In this document: positions 8,272-17,093 of the stretch, piece by piece
Position numbering within the stretch: the stretch's first letter is position 1
Layout: each line of letters begins with the position of its first letter
Assembly (NCBI RefSeq): GCF_030269545.1
Contig: NZ_BSTN01000012.1
Coordinates: 1-64,000 of the forward strand
Source: Actinomadura sp. NBRC 104425
Lineage (GTDB): Bacteria > Actinomycetota > Actinomycetes > Streptosporangiales > Streptosporangiaceae
Length of the DNA: 64,000 nucleotides
Direction: 5' to 3'
The notes under the pieces: model-generated
The model's database searches: none
What the model was told of the DNA's origin: nothing
The model's input: the letters and a program-made list of their open reading frames with translations, nothing else
Translations under genes and position numbers: made by a program

Positions 8272-9137
8272 CGTTCTCGACCCGTTGGGACGGCGACGCC
8301 CTCGATTTGGACGCCTACCTGGGACGCCTCGCATTTGACGGCCCGGTATCGCCCACGCCCGCGGCGTTGCGGGCGCTGCACCGCGCGCACGTCACGTCCA
8401 TCCCGTTCGAGAACCTGGAGATCTTGCTGGGGCGGGGGGTGCCGCTCGACATCGCCTCCCTGCAGGACAAGATGGTGCGCGGACGGCGCGGCGGCTACTG
8501 CTTCGAGCACAACCGGCTGTTCGCGGCGGCGTTGGAACGGTTCGGTTTCCGCTTCACCGCGCTGATCGGGCGCGTCACGATGGGCGCGGAGAACAAGATC
8601 AGGCCCGGCACGCATGCGCTGCTGCGGGTGCAGACCGACGACGGCCGCGTCTGGCTGTGCGACGTGGGATTCGGCGCCGGACCGCTGAAGCCTTTGGAGT
8701 TCACCGACGGCGCTTCCGCCACCCAGGGCGAGGGCTGGCGCTACCGGCTGGAGCGGCTGGGGCCCGTCGACGAGCGTGTGCCGCACGTGGCGTTGTGGAC
8801 GCTGTGGCAGGCGCCCGCCCCGGGCACGGCGGGCGACTGGGCCGATCGGCACAACTTCACCGAGAGCCCGGCGTTCCCGATCGACTACGAGGTGGCCAAC
8901 CACTACGTCTCGACGCACCCGCGTTCGCCGTTCACCAGCCGCCCGTTCGTGCAGCGCTACTCCGCCGACGCTCACCATGTGCTGGACGGGCTGACGCTGA
9001 CCACGTTCCGCCCGGACGGCCCGGCCGACAAGCGCGAGCTGAGCCCGGGCGAGGTGCCGGATGTGCTGGCGGACGTGTTCGGGATCGTCCTGGACGAGGC
9101 CGACGCCGCCCGGCTGACGGCGTCGCTCGCCGACTGA
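8268..9137 (+). CDS. arylamine N-acetyltransferase
   Basis: A 289-residue cytoplasmic enzyme that moves the acetyl group of acetyl-CoA to arylamines or hydrazines through a cysteine thioester. The catalytic triad is visible: Cys78 in RGGYCFEHN, His116 in PGTHALL and Asp132 in DVGFG. Length is typical of bacterial NATs. The ATG overlaps the stop of the SARP-type regulator, so the two are translated together. In actinomycetes NAT-like enzymes also serve as amide synthases in ansamycin pathways, but no polyketide genes lie nearby, so a detoxification role is more likely. Confidence 0.93.
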   Translation: MTFSTRWDGDALDLDAYLGRLAFDGPVSPTPAALRALHRAHVTSIPFENLEILLGRGVPLDIASLQDKMVRGRRGGYCFEHNRLFAAALERFGFRFTALIGRVTMGAENKIRPGTHALLRVQTDDGRVWLCDVGFGAGPLKPLEFTDGASATQGEGWRYRLERLGPVDERVPHVALWTLWQAPAPGTAGDWADRHNFTESPAFPIDYEVANHYVSTHPRSPFTSRPFVQRYSADAHHVLDGLTLTTFRPDGPADKRELSPGEVPDVLADVFGIVLDEADAARLTASLAD

Positions 9138-9502
9138 CCGGAGATCCACTCGCGGCGCCGGTGGCGCGCAGCACCCGCAAGGCGGGCCGCCCGCCGGACT
9201 CGGACGCGGCGAGCATGCCGCATGATCGAGTAACGCGGATTGCCGATTCCGGCCTTCCTGCGGACGACCAGGACGCCGCCGCGGCCGTCGCACGCCCGCC
9301 GCGGCAGCCGTTCGACCTGGGCGGTCTCCTCCGCCCGTCCGTGCAGCATGCCGCCACACCACTCAGCGGGGACGGCTTCGCGGGCGCGCCGGAATTCCGA
9401 CGGTGTACCCGTCGGTAGATGAAGAATCTTCCATCTTTGGGCGTGCTGGGTTATCGTCCTCCCACACGGCCCGGTAGTGCAGCCCGGGGCGTGGAAGTCT
9501 AA

Positions 9503-9535
9503 GGGGCCTCGCCGCTCCCCCCACGGCGAGGCCCC
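9503..9535. terminator. strong hairpin with C-rich loop
   Basis: A perfect 12-bp stem (9503-9514 with 9524-9535) closes a 9-nt loop containing six consecutive C. It lies in the gene-poor stretch 9138-9586, which otherwise holds an imperfect hairpin at about 9467-9495. No U-tract follows on the + strand. It may terminate transcription downstream of NAT or be part of a small structured RNA. Confidence 0.5.
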
Positions 9536-9542
9536 GTCCCAT

Positions 9543-9577
9543 GTACCCGGCAGGGTTGGATTCCTGCTGCCGGGTAC
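9543..9577. repeat. inverted repeat before small ORF
   Basis: Perfect 11-bp arms, 9543-9553 and 9567-9577, around a 13-nt loop. It sits 10 bp before the ATG of the small acidic ORF at 9587 and would fold at that mRNA's 5' end or serve as an operator. Confidence 0.5.
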
Positions 9578-9586
9578 CGGCTCATC

Positions 9587-9781
9587 ATGAGCGAACGCCG
9601 ACACGCCGCTGAAGATTCCCGGCCCCTTGCGGACCGGCGGGCCGAGGCCGGAGCACCGCAGGAAGAGGACCACGACTTCGGCGACGAGCACACCACCAGC
9701 TCGACCAAGCCCCCGATCGCCGAGGCGGAAACCCCCGGTGGCGAGGACGAGGGGTACAGCCCACAGACCGAGATTCCGTGA
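9587..9781 (+). CDS. small acidic hypothetical protein
   Basis: A 64-residue, strongly acidic, low-complexity polypeptide without hydrophobic segment, ending ETPGGEDEGYSPQTEIP. Composition suggests an intrinsically disordered protein. No family recognised. The ATG follows a hairpin at 9543-9577 and no strong ribosome site is obvious. It might be only a chance ORF. Confidence 0.4.
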   Translation: MSERRHAAEDSRPLADRRAEAGAPQEEDHDFGDEHTTSSTKPPIAEAETPGGEDEGYSPQTEIP

Positions 9782-9886
9782 ATTCGCTTGCCGTGTGACG
9801 CAGGACGTGCACGTGACGGCGTGGTCCAAGGAGAACACGCCGTCACGTGAACCACTCGGAAACCCTCGACTGGCCTGGTAGCGGAC

Positions 9887-10038
9887 GGCGAGCCCGTCGA
9901 ACCCGGGTGGCGAGCCCATCAAACCCACGCGGCAAGCCCAGCAAACCCGCGCGGCGAGCCCATCGGCCCGGGTGGCAAGCCCAACAAACCCACGCGGCGA
10001 GCCCATCGGCCCGGGTGGCAAGCCCATCGGACCCGGGT
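9887..10038. repeat. 21/22-bp imperfect tandem repeat
   Basis: Seven head-to-tail units begin at 9887, 9909, 9931, 9953, 9974, 9996 and 10017, each starting GGCRAGCCC. Units alternate between 22 and 21 bp, so no single reading frame is kept, which argues against a protein repeat. It fills the stretch downstream of the catalase stop (10208) together with unannotated sequence 10039-10207. Confidence 0.75.
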
Positions 10039-10207
10039 GGTCGGCCGCCGCTGACGCGGGGCCGGCGCCGGTGGCCAGCCTGAACGGCCGGTTCGCGGCC
10101 GCACTGCATCCGGCGTGCGACACGCTGCCGCTCACCACGCTTCGCAACAGGTTCTGACCCCCACGGTTGGCATCGGGTCGGGCGTTCGGTGGGTGGGGTG
10201 GTGCTGG

Positions 10208-12337
10208 TCAGGCGGCAACGTGGGCTTTGTTGCGGGTCCAGTGGCGGTGCGCGGCGATGGCGTTGATCAGTTCGCGTTTGAAGTTGTCGTCCGGGCCGCC
10301 GGGTGCGCCTGCGCCGCGGCGGGTGACCACGCCCTGGTCCACCTCGACCAGGCCTTCGGTGGCGATCTGCAAGGTGGACAAGCCGGCGCGGCCGAGCAGC
10401 TCGACACCGGCGTCCAGGGCGCCGATCGCCTTGCAGTGCTTGTAGGTCTCGGCGACGAAGTGCAGTGCGTCGCCGTCCTCGGACAGGGTGCGCACGCTCT
10501 CCTCGCCGCCGGGGATCACCACCGCGTCGTACAGCACCGACGCCACGGTGGGCAGCGCGCGGGTCACCTCCACCTGGTCGCCGTCGGCACTGCGCACGGC
10601 ACCGTCGTGGGCGGCGAGCACCTCGCAGACCGCGCCCTCCTCGGTGAGCGCCTCGCGGACGGCGTTGACATCGGCCGCCTCCACCCCATCGGCCACCAGC
10701 ATCGCGACCTTGCGGGCCTTGATCGTGTCGGCCGGGGAGTTGGCCTGGCTGAGCGCGGGCGAGCTGCGACCGTGGTTGGCGACGACCGGGGCCTTGGGCG
10801 GCTCCACGCCGATGCCCTCGGCGACCCGCGTGGCCAGGTCGTGGTCGACGTGGTTGAGCTGCTCCACGACGCCCTCCCGGATGTGCCGGTGCTCCACCTT
10901 GCCCAGCTCGAAGCGGAACGCCGAGACGATGTGCTCCTTCTCCCAGTCGCACATGCTGTTCCAGAACAGCGTGGCCTGGCTGTAGTGGTCGGCGAAGCTC
11001 TCGCTGCGCTTGCGGATCTTGGTGCCGTCCACCCGCTCCTGGTAGTGCCGGTACACCCCGTCGCCGTCGACGCCCGCGCCGATCGCCGGGCAGCCGCCCG
11101 ACAGCGAGTTCTTGTGGTAGGCGGCCCGGCCCTGGTGGATCTGCGTCTGGTGGTAGGCGTCGCGGTGGTGGTTGCGCACCGGGGCCACCGCGCGGTTCAC
11201 CGGCAGTTGCGTGAAGTTGGGCCCGCCCAGCCGGATCAGCTGGGTGTCCAGGTAGGAGAACAGCCGCGCCTGCAGCAGCGGGTCGTTGGTGAAGTCGATG
11301 CCGGGGACGACGTTGCCCAGGCAGAAGGCCACCTGCTCGGTCTCGGCGAAGAAGTTCTCCGGGTTGCGGTCCAGCACCAGCCGGCCGACCGGGAGCACCG
11401 GCACCTGCTCCTCCGGAATGATCTTGGTGGCGTCGAGCAGGTCGAAGTCGAATTTGTGCTCGTCGGCCTCGGGCACAAGCTGCACGCCCAGCTCGTACTC
11501 GGGGTAGTTGCCCGCCTCGATGGACTCCCACAGGTCGCGCCGGTTGAAGTCGGGGTCCTTTCCGGCGATCTTCTGGGTTTCGTCCCAGTCCAGGGAGTGG
11601 GTGCCGAGCGCGGGCTTCCAGTGGAACTTCACGAACGTGCCCCGGCCCTCGGCGTTGACGAGCCGGAAGGTGTGCACGCCGAAGCCCTGCATCATGGCGA
11701 AGCTGCGGGGCAGCGCCCGGTCGGACATCAGCCACATCATCATGTGCATGGTCTCGGGCTGCAGCTGCACGAAGTCCCACAGGGTGTCGTGGGCGGACGA
11801 GGCCTGCGGGATCTCGTTGTGCGGCTCGGGCTTGACCGCGTGCACGAAGTCGGGGAACTTGATGCCGTCCTGGATGAAGAACACCGGCATGTTGTTGCCG
11901 ACCAGGTCGAAGTTGCCCTGCCGCGTGTAGAACTTGGTGGCGAAGCCGCGCACGTCGCGTACGGTGTCGGCCGATCCGCGGGACCCGGCGACGGTGGAGA
12001 ACCGGACGAACACCTCGGTCTCCACGGAGGGGTCGCGCAGGAACTCCGCGACGGTGTACTCGGCGAGCGAGTCGTCGTACACGCGGAAGTGCCCGTAGGC
12101 GCCGGCGCCGCGCGCGTGCACCACCCGCTCGGGGATGCGCTCGTGGTCGAAGTGGGTGAGCTTCTCGCGGAAGTGGAAGTCGTCCATGATCGTGGGGCCG
12201 CGTTCCCCCACGCTGAGCGAGTTGTCGGTGTCGTCGACCCGTACGCCCAGGTCGGTGGTGAGCGCGGAGTCGCGCGGATCCACCCGGAACTCGTCGAGTT
12301 GCCGCTGCTTGTCGGCGTGGTCACCGGAGCTCGACAT
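10208..12337 (-). CDS. katE: large-subunit monofunctional catalase (KatE/HPII type)
   Basis: A 709-residue heme catalase that dismutates hydrogen peroxide. The catalytic His lies in RVVHARGAGAYG, the partner Asn in GNNMPVFF and the proximal heme Tyr in RLFSYLDTQ. After residue ~530 comes a DJ-1/PfpI-like (class I glutamine amidotransferase fold) domain, KVAMLVADGVEAADV, which defines clade-2 large-subunit catalases. The ATG at 12337 follows GAGG with 9-bp spacing; the longer open frame upstream has no catalase similarity. Divergent from the YihY gene. KatE-type catalases are usually stress or stationary-phase induced. Confidence 0.95.
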   Translation of the reverse strand: MSSSGDHADKQRQLDEFRVDPRDSALTTDLGVRVDDTDNSLSVGERGPTIMDDFHFREKLTHFDHERIPERVVHARGAGAYGHFRVYDDSLAEYTVAEFLRDPSVETEVFVRFSTVAGSRGSADTVRDVRGFATKFYTRQGNFDLVGNNMPVFFIQDGIKFPDFVHAVKPEPHNEIPQASSAHDTLWDFVQLQPETMHMMMWLMSDRALPRSFAMMQGFGVHTFRLVNAEGRGTFVKFHWKPALGTHSLDWDETQKIAGKDPDFNRRDLWESIEAGNYPEYELGVQLVPEADEHKFDFDLLDATKIIPEEQVPVLPVGRLVLDRNPENFFAETEQVAFCLGNVVPGIDFTNDPLLQARLFSYLDTQLIRLGGPNFTQLPVNRAVAPVRNHHRDAYHQTQIHQGRAAYHKNSLSGGCPAIGAGVDGDGVYRHYQERVDGTKIRKRSESFADHYSQATLFWNSMCDWEKEHIVSAFRFELGKVEHRHIREGVVEQLNHVDHDLATRVAEGIGVEPPKAPVVANHGRSSPALSQANSPADTIKARKVAMLVADGVEAADVNAVREALTEEGAVCEVLAAHDGAVRSADGDQVEVTRALPTVASVLYDAVVIPGGEESVRTLSEDGDALHFVAETYKHCKAIGALDAGVELLGRAGLSTLQIATEGLVEVDQGVVTRRGAGAPGGPDDNFKRELINAIAAHRHWTRNKAHVAA

Positions 12338-12431
12338 GATCGTCGTCCTCAGCTCGTCGGATGTCGGTCGGATGCCGCGCGCCCTACCCGACAAACCGCT
12401 GAATACACCGGAAGACGCGATCAATCGCATG

Positions 12432-12443
12432 AATGCGCGCATT
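12432..12443. promoter_or_regulatory. 12-bp palindrome in divergent promoter region
   Basis: AATGCGCGCATT is a perfect palindrome midway between the divergent catalase (start 12337) and YihY (start 12531) genes. It may be an operator acting on one or both; no binding protein is implied by sequence alone. Confidence 0.3.
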
Positions 12444-12530
12444 ACCCGGTGCATCGGCCTCGCCTCGCCGGGTAGGAGGACCCTCATCCCCCGACCGCCC
12501 CGTCCAGCCCCGGCCGAGAAGGATGACGAC

Positions 12531-13613
12531 ATGGCGAAAAAGACCGGCGACGGCCCCTCGCGGAAGGCGCCGGACCGGCCCACCCGGCTCGGCCGGGACG
12601 CCTGGTGGGGCGTCGCCAAACGCACCTTCCGCGAGTTCCGCGACGACAACCTGGTCGACTGGGCCGCCGCGCTCACCTACTACGGCGTGCTGTCGATCTT
12701 CCCCGCGCTGATCGTGGTGGTGTCGCTGGTGGGCCTGTCGGGCCAGTCCGGGACGCAGATGCTGACCGACAACATCCGCCAGCTCGCACCGGGCCAGTTG
12801 CGCGACGTGCTGATCAGCATCGTGGAGGGGCTGCGCGACACCGCGCCCACCGCCGGCGTGCTGGCGGCCGCGGGGTTGCTGGTGGCGCTGTGGTCGGCGT
12901 CCAAGTACGTGGCGGCGTTCATCCGCGCCGTCAACGCGGTCTACGACGTCCCCGAAGGCCGCCCCCTGTGGAAGCTGGCGCCGCTGCGGGTGGGGCTGAC
13001 CCTGCTGATGGTCGTCCTGCTGGGCGCCAGCGCGCTCGCGGTGACGTTCACCGGACGCCTCGCCGAGCAGGCCGGCCGAATGCTGGGCCTCGGCTCGGCG
13101 TTCGTCACCGGCTGGAACTACGCCAAGTGGCCGGTGATCCTGCTGGTGGTGATCATCGCGGTGGCGACCTTGTACTGGGCTGCGCCCAACGTCCGCCAGG
13201 CGGGCTGGCGGTGGATCACCCCCGGCAGCGCCGTGGCGATCGCGTTGTGGATCGTCGCGTCCGGCGGGTTCGCGGTCTACCTGGCGAACTTCGGCTCCTA
13301 CAACGCCACCTACGGGGCACTGGCCGGCGCCGTGATCTTCCTGGTCTGGCTGTGGATCTCCAACCTGGCCGTCCTGCTCGGCGCCGAGTTGGACGCCGAG
13401 CTGTCCCGCGCCCGCAAGATCGCCGCAGGCGCCCCCGAGACGGTCGAGCCCGTCGCCGAGCCCCGCGACACCCGCAAATTCTCCCCCGAAGACCGCGAGT
13501 CGTACGCCGAACACTCCCGCAACGGACGCCCCCACGCCGAACCTGCTGAGGACGCGCACCGCCGCAACGAGCGTCCCCGCAGCACACACACCAGCAGCAA
13601 ACCCGCCCCCTGA
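12531..13613 (+). CDS. YihY/BrkB-family inner-membrane protein
   Basis: A 360-residue polytopic membrane protein. The region ~25-300 carries the YihY signature (DWAAALTYYGVLSIFPALIV, then LYWAAPNVR and GSYNATYGALAGAVIFLVWLW) with about six transmembrane helices. The last ~70 residues are a hydrophilic, charged tail. These proteins were once called ribonuclease BN; their biochemical role is unsettled. The ATG at 12531 has AAGGA 7 bp upstream, and the in-frame extension toward 12135 overlaps the catalase gene and is not protein-like. Divergent pairing with catalase suggests shared stress control. Confidence 0.9.
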   Translation: MAKKTGDGPSRKAPDRPTRLGRDAWWGVAKRTFREFRDDNLVDWAAALTYYGVLSIFPALIVVVSLVGLSGQSGTQMLTDNIRQLAPGQLRDVLISIVEGLRDTAPTAGVLAAAGLLVALWSASKYVAAFIRAVNAVYDVPEGRPLWKLAPLRVGLTLLMVVLLGASALAVTFTGRLAEQAGRMLGLGSAFVTGWNYAKWPVILLVVIIAVATLYWAAPNVRQAGWRWITPGSAVAIALWIVASGGFAVYLANFGSYNATYGALAGAVIFLVWLWISNLAVLLGAELDAELSRARKIAAGAPETVEPVAEPRDTRKFSPEDRESYAEHSRNGRPHAEPAEDAHRRNERPRSTHTSSKPAP

Positions 13614-14003
13614 CCGCCCGCCGGCACGGCATGAATCCCGGCAGACGCGGCAGCCGAACACCCGCGTGACGGGCGGCCCGCAGCGCGCACACCGGCGGCG
13701 AGCCCTCTAATCGGCCGCCAGGGCGGTGACGACTTCGGGGCCGGGGCGGTGGATGCCAGGCGGTAAGAGACGCCCGCCCACAGGTGCAGCGCGCCCGCGT
13801 CACCCCCGGGCGGCGGGTCAGGTCACCGGTGTGCCATCGACTCGCTGGTGGCCGTGACCGCTCAGCATGCCCCGCCCGGTCGTGCTGCTCATCAGCGACC
13901 CGGATGACCTGTCGCGGCTCGTGGAAGAGCCGGACCGCCCCAAGGATCAGCGCGTCGTCGTCGTGCACGTGTGAGCTATGGGAGGGGCATGCGTGCGCCC
14001 GGC
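13614..14003. other. gene-poor stretch with a possible 35-codon ORF
   Basis: About 390 bp without a firm gene. The only protein-like frame is 13867-13974 (+), 35 codons reading PRPVVLLISDPDDLSRLVEE and ending RVVVVHV. It has no clear ribosome site and no recognised family; it could be a gene remnant. Confidence 0.3.
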
Positions 14004-15257
14004 TCATGCGGGGGTGAGTTTGTAGCGGATGGGAAGGTATTTGGGGCCGCCTACGAAGGTGGTGGCGACGTTTTCGGGTTCGCCTGCCAGTTCGATGGAG
14101 GTCAGGCGGGGGATCAGCTCGTCGAAGAAGGCGCGCACCTCCATGCGGGCCAGCGCGGCGCCCAGGCAGTAGTGGACGCCGAAGCCGAACGCCAGGTGCT
14201 TGTTGGGGTCGCGGCCCACGTCGAAGCGGAACGGATCATCGAAGACGTCTTCGTCGCGGTTGGCCGACGGGTAGGACAGCAGCAGCGCCTCGCCCGCGCG
14301 GACGCGGACGCCGCCCACCTCGCAGTCCTCGGCTGCGGTGCGCATGAACTCCTTGACCGGGGTGACCCAGCGGATCATCTCCTCCACCGCCAGCGGCATC
14401 AGGCCGGGGTCCGCGCGCAGCCGGTCCAGCTGGTCGGGGTGCTCGATCAGCGCGCGCAGCCCGCCGGAGATCGTCGAGCTGGTGGTGTCGTGCCCGGCGG
14501 TCGCGATGATCACGTAGTAGGAGGCGGTGTCGATGTCGCTGAGCGGTTCGCCGTCGACGCGGGCGTTGGCGATCGCCGAGGCCAGGTCGTCGGTCGGGTT
14601 CGCGCGGCGGGACGCGGTGAGCTCGTTGAAGTAGGCGAAGAAGTCCAGCAGGACCGCAAGCCCCTCCTCCGGGGAGTCGCCGCGCTGCAGGTCGGGGTCG
14701 GCGTTGCCGAACAGCTCCTGGGTGAGCTTGAGCATGCGGTCGAAGTCGGACTCGGGCAGCCCGAGCAGTGAAAGGATCACGTACAGCGGGTAGTGCACCG
14801 CGACCTGCTGGACGAAGTCGCACTCCCCGCCCAGTTCGAGCATGCGGTCGACGTAGCGGCGGGCGAGCTCCTTGACGCGGGGTTCCATGGCGCGCATGGC
14901 GCGGGGCCGGAACCAGTCGGCGCCGATGGCGCGCAGCACGCGATGGTCGGGGTCGTCGATGTGGACGAGGGTGCGCAGCCCCATTCCCTGCTCCGCGCGC
15001 TGCCGGTTGATCTCGTCCATCTCGGCGGTGGCCAGCAGCGGACGGGGCGCGTTCAAAAACAGGTGGTGGTCGCGTTCGATCTCCATGATGTCGGCGTGCC
15101 GGGTCACGGCCCAGAACGGGTTGTAGCCCGGCGCCTCCACCCAGTGCACGGGCGCCTCGCGGCGCAGCACGGCCAGCGCGGCGTGCAGCCGGTCGTCGTC
15201 GGCGTACGCGGCGGGGTCGGCCAGGGTCAGGCCCGCCTCTGCAACGCTCGGAGTCAT
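14004..15257 (-). CDS. cytochrome P450
   Basis: A 417-residue P450 with I-helix AGHDTTSST, ExxR as EEMIR and heme loop FGFGVHYCLGAALARME, thiolate Cys364. The C-terminal FVGGPKYLPIRYKL and overall pattern resemble the CYP125/CYP142/CYP124-like group that hydroxylates steroids or branched lipids; the exact family is not certain. The ATG at 15257 has AAGGGGAG 4-5 bp before it. It lies 74 bp downstream of an enoyl-CoA hydratase on the same strand, so the two may be co-transcribed under PaaX-family control. No ferredoxin is adjacent. Confidence 0.92.
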   Translation of the reverse strand: MTPSVAEAGLTLADPAAYADDDRLHAALAVLRREAPVHWVEAPGYNPFWAVTRHADIMEIERDHHLFLNAPRPLLATAEMDEINRQRAEQGMGLRTLVHIDDPDHRVLRAIGADWFRPRAMRAMEPRVKELARRYVDRMLELGGECDFVQQVAVHYPLYVILSLLGLPESDFDRMLKLTQELFGNADPDLQRGDSPEEGLAVLLDFFAYFNELTASRRANPTDDLASAIANARVDGEPLSDIDTASYYVIIATAGHDTTSSTISGGLRALIEHPDQLDRLRADPGLMPLAVEEMIRWVTPVKEFMRTAAEDCEVGGVRVRAGEALLLSYPSANRDEDVFDDPFRFDVGRDPNKHLAFGFGVHYCLGAALARMEVRAFFDELIPRLTSIELAGEPENVATTFVGGPKYLPIRYKLTPA

Positions 15258-15331
15258 GACTCCCCTTCGTGTCAGTGAAGCCGCCCGTAAAGGACGCTAG
15301 CACCGCCGAATGTCATTCGGTCAGCTCTCGG

Positions 15332-16099
15332 TCAAAGGTCGGTGAACGTGCCGTGGCGGCCGTGTCCGGCGGTGAATCTGGCGACGCCGTCGGCGGCGTC
15401 CGCCAGCGAACGCACGCCGTGCCCGTACTCCACCGCCAGCGCCTGCTCCTCGTCCAGGCCTTCGGTCTCCAGCGCCGACAGGCGGTCGCCGCGCAGGCAG
15501 GCCTGCGGGAAGCGGGCGATCTCGGCGGCCAGGTCCTCGGCGGCCCGCCGCGCCGTGCCCGGCGGGACGAGCCGGTTGGCCAGCCCGATGTCGTACGCCT
15601 CCCGGGCGGGCACCGGCCGTCCGGTCAGGATGAGGTCCATCGCCCGGCTGCGGCCGATCAGCCGCGACAGCCGGAACGTGCCGCCGTCGATCAGCGGCAC
15701 GCCCCACCGGCGGCAGAACACGCCGAACACCGCGTCGGACTCCACCACCCGCAGGTCGCACCACAGCGCCAGCTCCAAACCGCCCGCGACGGCGTGCCCG
15801 GCGACCGCCGCGATGACGGGCTTGCCCAGCCGCATCCGGGTGGGGCCCATGGGCCCGTCGCCGTCTGCCTCGACGCGGTTGCCGCGCGGTGTGCCGACAG
15901 CCTTGAGGTCGGCGCCCGCGCAGAACGTGCCGCCCTCGCCCCACAGCACGGCGACCGATGCGTCGGGGTCGGCGTCGAACTCGCGGAACGCGTCGGCGAG
16001 CTCGGCCGCGGTCGGGCCGTCCACCGCGTTGCGCACCTCCGGACGGGAAAGGATCACCGTGGTGACCGGCCCGTCCCGCTCCACCCGCACAGCCGTCAT
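15332..16099 (-). CDS. enoyl-CoA hydratase/isomerase family protein
   Basis: A 255-residue crotonase-fold enzyme acting on CoA thioesters. The oxyanion-hole segments CAGADLKA and VAGGLELALWCD are intact. The usual first glutamate region (WGVPLIDGGTFRL) shows a non-canonical residue pattern, so hydration activity is not assured and isomerase or hydrolase activity is possible. The start at 16099 (MTAVRVERDG) fits the family N-terminus better than the in-frame ATG at 16177. Divergent from the PaaX regulator at 16221 and upstream of the P450 on the same strand. Confidence 0.88.
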   Translation of the reverse strand: MTAVRVERDGPVTTVILSRPEVRNAVDGPTAAELADAFREFDADPDASVAVLWGEGGTFCAGADLKAVGTPRGNRVEADGDGPMGPTRMRLGKPVIAAVAGHAVAGGLELALWCDLRVVESDAVFGVFCRRWGVPLIDGGTFRLSRLIGRSRAMDLILTGRPVPAREAYDIGLANRLVPPGTARRAAEDLAAEIARFPQACLRGDRLSALETEGLDEEQALAVEYGHGVRSLADAADGVARFTAGHGRHGTFTDL

Positions 16100-16220
16100 G
16101 ACGCCCGACACTACGGGCCGCGGGTCCGGGGAGCAGGAGTTTCCGGACGGTGAGATCTGCCTGACCCGCATGGTCAAGCGGCCGTCATGACACGGTCACA
16201 GCGGGTAATGTCTCGCCGAC

Positions 16221-17000
16221 ATGACGAACACCCTCGCCAAGGCGGTGAGCCTGCGACCGCTGACCGCCCGCTCGGTCGTCCTCAGCACCCTGCTGGGCCT
16301 GCATCCGCCCCGGCTGCGCGCCCGGCACCTGGTGCGCGTCGGGGCGCTGTTCGGCATCGCCGAGGGCACCGTCCGGGTCGCGCTGTCGCGCATGGTGGCC
16401 GCCGGCGACCTGGTGCACGTCGACGGCATGTACGAGCTGAGCGAGCGGCTGCTGCGCCGCCAGGCCCGGCTGGACGAGGCCCGCTCCCCCCGCACCCTGC
16501 CGTGGGACGGCACCTGGGAGATCGCCCTCGTCACCGCCGAACGGCGCCCCGCCGCCGACCGGGCCGCGCTGCGCCAGGCCATGCAGGCGCTGCGGATGGC
16601 GGAGCTGCGCGAGGGCACCTGGCTGCGGCCCGCCAACCTGGCCCGGCCCCGGCCCGACGTCGTGCTGCGGCAGTGCACGTACCTGCGGGGCCGTCCCGAA
16701 TGCGACCCGAAGCAGCTGACCGCGACGCTGTGGGACCTGACCGCCTGGGCCGCCGACGCCAAGGCCCTGCTGGACGCGCTCGACCGCGCCACGTCCCTGG
16801 CCGACCGGTTCACCGTGTCCGCGGCGGTGCTGGGCCATCTGCTGCGCGACCCCCTGCTGCCGGACGAGCTGCTGCCCGCCGACTGGCCGGGCCCCGGACT
16901 GCGCGCCCGGTACGCCCGGTGCGAGGCGCGACTGGAACGGCTGCTCGCCGAATGCGTGCCGGCCGCCGAGCCGATCGGCGGGCGGCTTGCGAAATCGTGA
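16221..17000 (+). CDS. PaaX-family transcriptional regulator
   Basis: A 259-residue regulator with an N-terminal winged helix (TARSVVLSTLLGLHPPRLRARHLVRVGALFGIAEGTVRVALSRMV) and the PaaX-type central and C-terminal regions (WDGTWEIALV; RLERLLAECVP). PaaX represses phenylacetate degradation genes and is released by phenylacetyl-CoA; other members sense other acyl-CoA ligands. Its divergent position next to an enoyl-CoA hydratase and P450 suggests it controls that unit through an acyl-CoA effector. The 121-bp intergenic region is the likely operator site, though no clear dyad stood out. Confidence 0.9.
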   Translation: MTNTLAKAVSLRPLTARSVVLSTLLGLHPPRLRARHLVRVGALFGIAEGTVRVALSRMVAAGDLVHVDGMYELSERLLRRQARLDEARSPRTLPWDGTWEIALVTAERRPAADRAALRQAMQALRMAELREGTWLRPANLARPRPDVVLRQCTYLRGRPECDPKQLTATLWDLTAWAADAKALLDALDRATSLADRFTVSAAVLGHLLRDPLLPDELLPADWPGPGLRARYARCEARLERLLAECVPAAEPIGGRLAKS

Positions 17001-17093
17001 TCTTTCCGGCATTGCCTCGGGCGGATCTCGGCGTCACCCTCCTCCCGTGACCGTGACCGCTGGGAACGAGCAGGTCACGCGAAGGAGGTAGAC

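Noticed and set aside
5899..8334. Long minus-strand ORF opposite the SARP-type regulator
   Set aside because: Composition is Gln/Arg/Pro-rich antisense of a well-supported gene; no domain or ribosome site.
9440..9540. tRNA-like hairpins
   Set aside because: No cloverleaf with anticodon and T-loop could be drawn; stems are simple hairpins.
9887..10038. Possible CRISPR array
   Set aside because: Units abut directly; there are no spacers of constant length and no cas genes.
13867..13974. Toxin-antitoxin component
   Set aside because: The 35-codon frame has no partner gene, no ribosome site and no recognised motif.
14004..16099. Steroid degradation cluster
   Set aside because: One P450 and one hydratase with PaaX are suggestive, but no KstD, HsaC, Mce or KstR genes are in the window.
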